Part shown: positions 1 to 4,206 of the stretch, one piece after another
Layout of the letters: each line of letters begins with the position of its first letter
How positions within the stretch are numbered: the stretch's first letter is position 1
Assembly (NCBI GenBank): GCA_049522565.1
Contig: JBEKNT010000460.1
Location: forward strand, 1-5,240
From: JASHVB01 sp049522565
Lineage (GTDB): Bacteria > Pseudomonadota > Alphaproteobacteria > Acetobacterales > Acetobacteraceae
DNA: 5,240 nt
Direction of reading: 5' to 3'
Made by a program: the position numbers and the translations under genes
The notes under the pieces: model-generated
Database searches by the model: none
The model's input: only the letters and a program-made list of their open reading frames with translations
Told to the model about the DNA's origin: nothing

Positions 1-27
1 ATCTTCCCCACACACCACTGCCCGCCT

Positions 28-849
28 CTAAAACACCGGCAGTTCGGGCAGCGGGACGCCCAGCCATTTCTGGCAGATCGCGTCCAGCTCGCCATTGTTC
101 TTGATGAAGTAGATGAAGGTGTTGACCCACTGATGCAGATCGCTCTGGCCGCGGCGCAGCGTGATGCCGTTCGGCTGGTGGCGCAGCACGAACTTGGTCT
201 CGTAGCCGGCGTCCGGGTTCATCGTCTGGATCTGCTTGCCGGTGATGGTGTTCACTCCGATCGCATCGATCTGGTTGGACAGCAGCGCCTGCGCCGTCGT
301 TGCGTCGTCGTCGAAGCGCATGATCCGCGTACCCTGCGGCGCGGCGGCGCTGATCGCGGTATCCTGCGTGCTGGCCCGTGCGACGCCGACCTTCAGCGGC
401 TTGAGGTCCGCCGCGTTGGCGATCGTGCGAGTCTTCGGCGCCATCAGCACGATGTCGATGCTGCTGTAGGGGATCGCGAACTGCACCTGGCGCGCGCGCT
501 CCGGCGTGATGCCGAACGTCGCCACCAGCACGTCCACCTTGTTGGTGAGCAGATAGGGAATGCGGTTCGGGCCGGTGACCGGCACCAGCTCCAGGTCCAC
601 GCCGAGGTATTTCGCCATCAGCCGGGCGACATCGACGTCGTAGCCTTCATATTCGTTCTTGGCATTCACCACGCCGAACGGCGGCAGATCCACCAGGATC
701 CCCACCTGCAATTTCTTCTTGCCGAGGATATCGTCGACGCTCTGTGCCGCCGCCGGTTGGCTGGCGCCGAGCGCGGCGAGCGCCAAACCGGTAAGGCCGA
801 GCGCGGCGAGCGGCCGGCGGGCGAAACCTGGCGAAGATCCTGATGACAT
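28..849 (-). CDS. Periplasmic amino-acid-binding protein of an ABC importer (SBP family 3)
   Basis: This 273-residue protein is the extracytoplasmic receptor that captures a polar amino acid (or related opine or small amine) and delivers it to the two permeases encoded just upstream. Residues 1-35 form a signal peptide: an Arg-Arg pair at 11-12, a Leu/Ala-rich core at about 14-30, and an AAA cleavage site before Q36. The RR pair lacks a full Tat consensus, so Sec export is the simpler reading. G69-L82 (GYDVDVARLMAKYL) matches the family 3 binding-protein signature residue for residue. The ITPER segment at 114-118 carries the arginine that normally grips the ligand carboxylate. The C-terminal lobe runs to about residue 264, with a typical KWLG near the end, so length is normal. 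The ATG at 849 is chosen because it gives a signal peptide and has AGGGAGA six bases upstream; the frame stays open to 1239 but that part antiparallels nothing real and overlaps the permease gene. The exact ligand cannot be read from sequence. Confidence 0.93.
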   Translation of the reverse strand: MSSGSSPGFARRPLAALGLTGLALAALGASQPAAAQSVDDILGKKKLQVGILVDLPPFGVVNAKNEYEGYDVDVARLMAKYLGVDLELVPVTGPNRIPYLLTNKVDVLVATFGITPERARQVQFAIPYSSIDIVLMAPKTRTIANAADLKPLKVGVARASTQDTAISAAAPQGTRIMRFDDDATTAQALLSNQIDAIGVNTITGKQIQTMNPDAGYETKFVLRHQPNGITLRRGQSDLHQWVNTFIYFIKNNGELDAICQKWLGVPLPELPVF

Positions 850-855
850 CGAGCG

Positions 856-862
856 TCTCCCT
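856..862 (-). promoter_or_regulatory. Ribosome binding site deciding the start of the binding-protein gene
   Basis: AGGGAGA on the minus strand lies six bases before the ATG at 849. It supports this start over the much longer upstream-open frame, which would run into the permease gene. The 83-bp gap between the permease stop (933) and this start is otherwise featureless, so the binding protein is probably translated from the polycistronic message. Confidence 0.7.
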
Positions 863-932
863 GCGGCCGAAAAACCTGTCCTGCACGCGCGGTTCGGCTG
901 CTTTGCCCGCTTGTGCGATGGGGATGCAGCGT

Positions 933-1583
933 TCAGCGCGACACGGTGCCGAACCGCTGTTCGAGGCGCTGGCTGAGCAACGACAGCGGCCAGCACAGGA
1001 CGAAGTAGATCGCGGCGACGATGCCGAACACCAGGAACGGCCGGAACGTCACGTTGTTGATGATCTGCCCGGCGCGGGTGACCTCGACGAACCCGATGAT
1101 CGAGGCGAGCGACGTGCTCTTGAGCAGCAGCACCAGGAAGCCGACGGTGGGGGCGATGGCGAGCTTGCCGGCCTGCGGCAGGATCACGTAGCGCATGCGC
1201 GGCAAATGCCGCATGCCGAGCGCCGTCGCGGCTTCCCACTGGCCGTTCGGGATCGCCTGGATGCAGCCGCGCCAGATCTCGCCGAGAAACGCCGCTCCGT
1301 TCAGCGTCAGCGCGATGGCCGCCGAGGTTATCGGGGCGACATTGGCGCCGAACAGATTGGCGCCGAAGAAGACGAGAAAAAGCTGCATCAGCAGCGGCGT
1401 CCCCTGGAACAACTGGATGTAGCCGGCGGCGGTGCGGCGCAGCCAGGTCGGTGGCGCGGTGCGGGCCAGCGCGATCAGCAGCCCGACGATGCCGCCGCCG
1501 GTGAATGCCAGCAGCGACAGCAGCAGCGTCCAGCGCACCGCCGCGATGATGAACAGCGCCTCATCGATGCCGAATGCGCGCAT
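933..1583 (-). CDS. Amino acid ABC transporter permease (HisM/GlnP type), second in operon
   Basis: This 216-residue inner-membrane protein is one of two non-identical permeases that together form the translocation channel of a polar amino acid importer. Hydrophobic stretches at about 10-40, 62-80, 85-105, 140-165 and 183-205 fit the usual five-helix topology. QGTPLLMQ at 60-67 is the family's conserved segment (usually RGTPLLVQ). The cytoplasmic EAA loop that docks the ATPase is clear: EAATALGM at 117-124 followed by LPQA at 135-138. The start is the ATG at 1583, 15 bases after the stop of the preceding permease; its ribosome site is weak (GGGCGG), consistent with translational coupling. Length is typical for the family. 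Substrate is not predictable from the permease alone. Confidence 0.92.
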   Translation of the reverse strand: MRAFGIDEALFIIAAVRWTLLLSLLAFTGGGIVGLLIALARTAPPTWLRRTAAGYIQLFQGTPLLMQLFLVFFGANLFGANVAPITSAAIALTLNGAAFLGEIWRGCIQAIPNGQWEAATALGMRHLPRMRYVILPQAGKLAIAPTVGFLVLLLKSTSLASIIGFVEVTRAGQIINNVTFRPFLVFGIVAAIYFVLCWPLSLLSQRLEQRFGTVSR

Positions 1584-1598
1584 TGCGAGCCGCCCGTC

Positions 1599-2270
1599 TC
1601 AGCGCTGGCCGGGGCGTGCGAACACCGCCCGATGGATGCCGCCGAACGCAGCGGAGAACAGCATCGACAACGCCAGGTAGATGCCGGTGACGACGATGTA
1701 GATCTCGAAACTGCGGAAGGTGCGCGATTGCAGGTCGTTGGCGGTGGCCGTCAGTTCCTGCGCGGAAATCGTCGACACCACGCTCGAATTGAGCATCAGC
1801 AGGATGAACTGGCTGGACAGCGCCGGATAGACGGTGCTGATCGCGGGGAACAGCACGACGTAGCGGAATACCTGCAACGGGCGCAGGCCGAGCGCCAGGC
1901 CGGCCTCGATCTGGCCACGGCCGATGCTTTCGATGCCGGCGCGGACGATCTCGGTGGCGTAGGCGCCGACATTCACCACCATGGCGAGCAAGGCGGCCTG
2001 GTTCGATGTCAGCATGATTCCGGCACGCGGCAGACCGAAGAAGATGATGAAGATCTGCACCAGGAATGGCGTGTTGCGGATCACCTCGACATAGGCATCC
2101 ACCACCCAGCGGACCGGCTTCGGCCCCATGGTCTTGCCCAGCGCGCCCAACACGGCGACCAGCAGCCCGAGCACCATCGACACAGCGGAGAGCTGGATGG
2201 TGAGCCAGCATCCCCACAGCAGGTCGGGCCATGCCGCCCACACGTCGCCGAACTGGAAGACGTAGTTCAC
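1599..2270 (-). CDS. Amino acid ABC transporter permease (HisQ/GlnP type), first in operon
   Basis: This 223-residue inner-membrane permease is the first gene of the transporter operon and the likely heterodimer partner of the permease at 933-1583. It begins with an aromatic-rich periplasmic segment and has hydrophobic helices at about 18-45, 68-85, 90-108, 140-162 and 187-210. RNTPFLVQ at 65-72 is the conserved family segment. The EAA loop reads EAGLALGL at 122-129 and ends at FP (141-142), where LP is more usual. I choose the GTG at 2270: GAGAGG sits six bases upstream and the protein then starts with MNYVFQFGDVW, a normal family N-terminus. The longer open frame from 2381 would translate two palindromic repeats and add an Arg-rich tail with no family counterpart. 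The next permease starts 15 bases after this stop. Confidence 0.91.
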   Translation of the reverse strand: MNYVFQFGDVWAAWPDLLWGCWLTIQLSAVSMVLGLLVAVLGALGKTMGPKPVRWVVDAYVEVIRNTPFLVQIFIIFFGLPRAGIMLTSNQAALLAMVVNVGAYATEIVRAGIESIGRGQIEAGLALGLRPLQVFRYVVLFPAISTVYPALSSQFILLMLNSSVVSTISAQELTATANDLQSRTFRSFEIYIVVTGIYLALSMLFSAAFGGIHRAVFARPGQR

Positions 2271-2276
2271 ATTCCG

Positions 2277-2282
2277 CCTCTC
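2277..2282 (-). promoter_or_regulatory. Ribosome binding site for the first permease (GTG start)
   Basis: GAGAGG on the minus strand, with a six-base spacer to the GTG at 2270. It decides the start codon in favour of GTG over the upstream-open frame. The purine run continues outward (AGAGAGAGG) into the edge of the adjacent palindromic repeat, so this translation signal and the repeat share bases. Confidence 0.65.
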
Positions 2283-2337
2283 TCTACACCTCGCCCGCGA
2301 CGCGGGAGAGGTCGCCGCGAAGCGGCGGGTGAGGGTG
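2279..2337 (+). repeat. REP-like palindromic element, copy A
   Basis: Two adjoining hairpins on the plus strand. The first is CCTC-g-CCCGC, loop gac, GCGGG-a-GAGG. The second is CGCCGC, loop GAA, GCGGCG. A GGGTGAGGGTG tail follows. This two-hairpin arrangement with a GTGAGGG tail resembles dispersed extragenic palindromes that I recall from many alphaproteobacteria (from memory, not searched). Two further related copies lie within 300 bases. Its left edge overlaps the ribosome binding site of the first permease. Confidence 0.72.
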
Positions 2338-2376
2338 CCATGGTGCGCAGGATCGAGAATGCCGCGTGCCGACCCG

Positions 2377-2427
2377 ATCACCCTCGTCGCTGCGCGCCGC
2401 GACCTATCCCGCGCAGCGGAAAGAGGT
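2377..2427 (-). repeat. REP-like palindromic element, copy B, inverted relative to copy A
   Basis: Read on the minus strand, this segment shows the same landmarks as copy A in the same order: a CCGC/GCGG arm pair, then GCGGGATAGGTCGCGGCG (copy A: GCGGGAGAGGTCGCCGCG), then a GAGGGTGAT tail. It is more degenerate than copy A, especially in the second hairpin. Copies A and B face each other across about 40 bases, so one transcript spanning both could fold the two into a single long imperfect stem. Confidence 0.6.
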
Positions 2428-2556
2428 TTACGGCGCGGTGCAAGGTCGTCGAACAGACCAAATTGTCATTGACGCAGATCAACCGGTTGGACGCCGTCGT
2501 GGCGGCCTGATGCGGTCACGGCTGTAACGGGCCGACCTGCGGCTTGCCTCCGCGTG

Positions 2557-2604
2557 ACCCTTACCCGCCGGTTCGCTTCACCCTCTCCCGCAAGCGGCTG
2601 AGAG
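2557..2604 (-). repeat. REP-like palindromic element, copy C, also a possible lysR terminator hairpin
   Basis: Read on the minus strand this begins CTCTCAGCCGCTTGCGGGAGAG, a hairpin with CTCTC/GAGAG and CCGC/GCGG stems, one two-base bulge and a TT loop. It is followed by GGTGAAGCG and CGGCGGGTAAGGGTC, the degenerate counterpart of the second half of copy A. It lies 17 bases beyond the lysR stop codon in lysR's direction of transcription, so its first hairpin could end or stabilise that message, although no T-run follows it. Confidence 0.6.
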
Positions 2605-2620
2605 TCTTGCCGTGTCCCTG

Positions 2621-3502
2621 CTACCCCAGCCGTGCCGCCAGGAAGGCGATAAAGCTACGCACGTTCGGCAAGGCCCCCCGATAGGCGGTGCACACGGCGT
2701 CGAGGTTCCATGCGGGGAGCGTGTAGCCGGGCAGCAGTTGGACCAGCTTCCCCGTCGCCAAGTCGTCGTGCACCAGGAATTCCGGTGCCAACAGCACGCC
2801 GGCTCCGGCGTGGGCCGCTGCGCGGCGCAGCATACCGTTATCGGTCTTCAGCAGGCCGCTCACCCGCACCTCGGCATCCCCGTCAGGGCCGGTGAAGCGC
2901 CAAACGTCGCCGGGGTGGCGGCTGTCGGTGAGGCAAAGATGCTGGGCGAGGTCGGCTGGCACCTCCGGCGTGCCGTACGCAACCAGATAGCCGGGCGCGG
3001 CGCAGATGACGAAACGCAGCGGTTGAAAGCGGTGCACGATCAGCCCGCCATCGTCGCCGGGGCTTGCACCGAAGCGAATCGCCAGGTCGAAGCCCTCCTC
3101 GATGATGTCGACCGGCCGGTCGCAGAGGTTGACGGTCAGCAGCAGGTCCGTGTGTCCCGCCATGAACTCGACGATGAGGAGTGCGAGGCGGGTAGTGCCA
3201 AACCCGACCGGTGCCGTGATGCGCAGGTTGCCACGCAGATTGACCGCGGTCCGGCCAATCTGCCGCGCCGTCTCCAGGTCCTCCAGGATCCGCGTGCACT
3301 GAGCGAAGAAGTTCTCGCCGGTTTCGGTCAGTCCGACCCGCCGCGTCGTGCGGTGCAGCAACCGCGTGCCCAGCCAGTCCTCCAGCGTTTGCACATGCTT
3401 GCTGGCGGTGGCCTGCGATATGCCGAGTTCCCGCGCCGCGCTCGAGAAACTGCGTGCCGCCGCCACCCGGGCGAACACCGTCATGCTGGTCAGCCGGTCC
3501 AC
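2621..3502 (-). CDS. LysR-family transcriptional regulator (CrgA-like subgroup)
   Basis: This 293-residue cytoplasmic DNA-binding protein has the normal LysR-type length. The N-terminal winged helix-turn-helix covers about 1-60; the recognition part is SAARELGISQATASKHVQTLE (about 21-41), followed by the family's LGTRLLHRTTR at 44-54 and LTETGE at 58-63. A linker helix runs at about 64-88. LRGNLRITAPVGFG (89-102) opens the co-inducer-binding domain, which resembles the CrgA-like periplasmic-binding fold and includes a DLAIRFG strand at 139-145. I choose the GTG at 3502, giving the usual MDRLxxM N-terminus, with GGAGA nine bases upstream and AGGA nearer; the ATG at 3484 would clip the first helix. 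Stop is followed closely by repeat copy C. Its target is unknown. The ABC operon downstream on the same strand is a candidate, but this family often controls divergent genes and none is present here. Confidence 0.93.
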   Translation of the reverse strand: MDRLTSMTVFARVAAARSFSSAARELGISQATASKHVQTLEDWLGTRLLHRTTRRVGLTETGENFFAQCTRILEDLETARQIGRTAVNLRGNLRITAPVGFGTTRLALLIVEFMAGHTDLLLTVNLCDRPVDIIEEGFDLAIRFGASPGDDGGLIVHRFQPLRFVICAAPGYLVAYGTPEVPADLAQHLCLTDSRHPGDVWRFTGPDGDAEVRVSGLLKTDNGMLRRAAAHAGAGVLLAPEFLVHDDLATGKLVQLLPGYTLPAWNLDAVCTAYRGALPNVRSFIAFLAARLG

Positions 3503-3511
3503 CGATCCTGT

Positions 3512-3516
3512 TCTCC
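3512..3516 (-). promoter_or_regulatory. Ribosome binding site supporting the GTG start of lysR
   Basis: GGAGA on the minus strand, nine bases before the GTG at 3502; a second purine group, AGGA at 3506-3509, lies between. No comparable site precedes the alternative ATG at 3484. Confidence 0.5.
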
Positions 3517-3584
3517 GTTAGCGACCGTATCGACAATTGGACGTTTATGCGCGGCGTCAAGGGGTAATGCCGCCCGTCTGACGT

Positions 3585-3613
3585 GTATTAATTGGTCTTC
3601 CACTGTAATCCAA
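3585..3613 (-). promoter_or_regulatory. Candidate lysR promoter
   Basis: On the minus strand, TTGGAT (3613-3608) and TAATAC (3590-3585) are separated by exactly 17 bases, in an AT-rich patch that stands out from the GC-rich surroundings. Transcription would start near 3578, leaving a leader of about 75 bases. Each hexamer matches the sigma-70 consensus only partly (about half the positions). An alternative -35, TTGACG at 3560-3555, is closer to consensus but has no good -10 behind it. Confidence 0.3.
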
Positions 3614-3665
3614 GCGAGAAGACACCCCAGACGATTCGCGCCTCGGTTTTATTTATGAGAATGAC

Positions 3666-3694
3666 CGCTCTGATCCGGGCAATGTGACAGAGCG
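3666..3694. terminator. Hairpin between cueR and lysR, possible weak terminator
   Basis: CGCTCTG (3666-3672) and CAGAGCG (3688-3694) are a perfect 7-bp inverted repeat with a 15-base loop. On the minus strand it lies about 90 bases past the cueR stop and just ahead of the candidate lysR promoter, where a terminator for the copA-cueR message would be expected. It is followed by an AT-rich run (CATAAATAAAAC) and not a true T-tract, so termination efficiency is doubtful. Confidence 0.3.
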
Positions 3695-3783
3695 CCCGTC
3701 GCCGGGCCGCCGCACGCCGCCGGTCGCACGCCTGTCCCGCGACTGGCGCCAAGGTGGGCGGAGCGGCGGTGATGGATTGCCGG

Positions 3784-4206
3784 CTACGACCGGTTGGCGG
3801 TGGTGTGCGTGTGGCCCGCCGCGAGCTCGTCCAGGATCGGGCACTCCGGCCGTGCGTCGCCGTGGCAGCGTGACGCGAGGTCGGCCAGCGCCGCGCGCAC
3901 CGTCTGGAGCTCTACAAGCTTTCGGTCGATCCGCCCGACATGCTGCAAGGCGATGGCCTTCACGTCGGCACTGGCGCGCTCGCGGTCACGATACAGCGCG
4001 ACGAGCTGCTTCAGGTCCTGCACCGAGAACCCCAGCCGCCGGGCGCGACCGATGAACCGCAGCATTTCCACGTCCGCATCCGTATAGCTGCGGTACATAT
4101 TCGCGCCACGCGACGCCGCGCCGATCAGTCCGATCTGCTCATAATAGCGGATGGTCTTCGCCGGCACGCCGGACCGTTCGGCCGCTTCGCCAATGGTCAC
4201 GCTCAT
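3784..4206 (-). CDS. cueR: Cu(I)-responsive MerR-family regulator, CueR type
   Basis: This 140-residue regulator senses cytoplasmic Cu(I) (possibly Ag(I) or Au(I)) and distorts target promoters to switch on copper export. The MerR helix-turn-helix occupies about 1-40 (IGEAAERSGVPAKTIRYYEQIGL), followed by the wing with YRSYTDADV at 38-46. A dimerisation helix runs at about 77-110. The metal loop is diagnostic: C114 and C122 with seven residues between them (CHGDARPEC), plus S79 at the position where monovalent-metal sensors have serine and Zn(II)/Hg(II) sensors have cysteine. The tail has two histidines (H132, H134) but not the Cys-Cys-His-His of E. coli CueR. The ATG at 4206 overlaps the ATPase stop as ATGA, and a run of six G's lies six bases upstream. 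CueR operators normally sit in the copA promoter, which is outside the window. A related gold/copper sensor is the main alternative. Confidence 0.92.
   Translation of the reverse strand: MSVTIGEAAERSGVPAKTIRYYEQIGLIGAASRGANMYRSYTDADVEMLRFIGRARRLGFSVQDLKQLVALYRDRERASADVKAIALQHVGRIDRKLVELQTVRAALADLASRCHGDARPECPILDELAAGHTHTTANRS

Larger units (their letters stand above)
2271..2620. other. Gene-free intergenic region between lysR and the ABC operon
   Basis: These 350 bases carry no convincing gene on either strand. They hold three related palindromic elements (2279-2337, 2377-2427, 2557-2604) and a unique stretch at 2428-2556. The promoter of the ABC operon most likely lies in that unique stretch, reading leftward. 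It contains a TTGATC on the minus strand (plus-strand 2475-2480) but no convincing -10 hexamer at a proper distance, so I do not call a promoter. No recognisable LysR-type operator could be assigned with confidence. Confidence 0.7.

Noticed and set aside
850..1239. N-terminal extension of the binding protein to 403 residues
   Set aside because: It would overlap the permease gene in another frame, gives Arg/His-rich non-family sequence, and puts the signal peptide in the middle of the protein. The ATG at 849 has a proper ribosome site and a signal peptide.
2271..2381. N-terminal extension of the first permease to a GTG at 2381
   Set aside because: It translates repeat copy A and the edge of copy B, and adds an Arg-rich tail absent from the family. 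The GTG at 2270 has a well-placed ribosome site.
843..2510. 555-codon open frame on the plus strand
   Set aside because: It runs antisense to both permeases and its product is a Gln/Asp/Arg/His-rich string without domains, as expected for the complement of GC-rich coding DNA.
2612..3658. 348-codon plus-strand frame opposite lysR
   Set aside because: It mirrors a clear LysR-type gene with intact helix-turn-helix and co-inducer domain; its own translation has no recognisable domain.
3741..3750. TGGCGCCA palindrome as an operator
   Set aside because: An 8-bp palindrome is expected by chance in GC-rich DNA, and it lies downstream of cueR with no promoter next to it.
3653..3844. Small minus-strand frame of 63 codons after cueR
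   Set aside because: It overlaps the cueR 3' end in another frame, is Arg/Pro/Gly-rich, and has no ribosome site or family resemblance.
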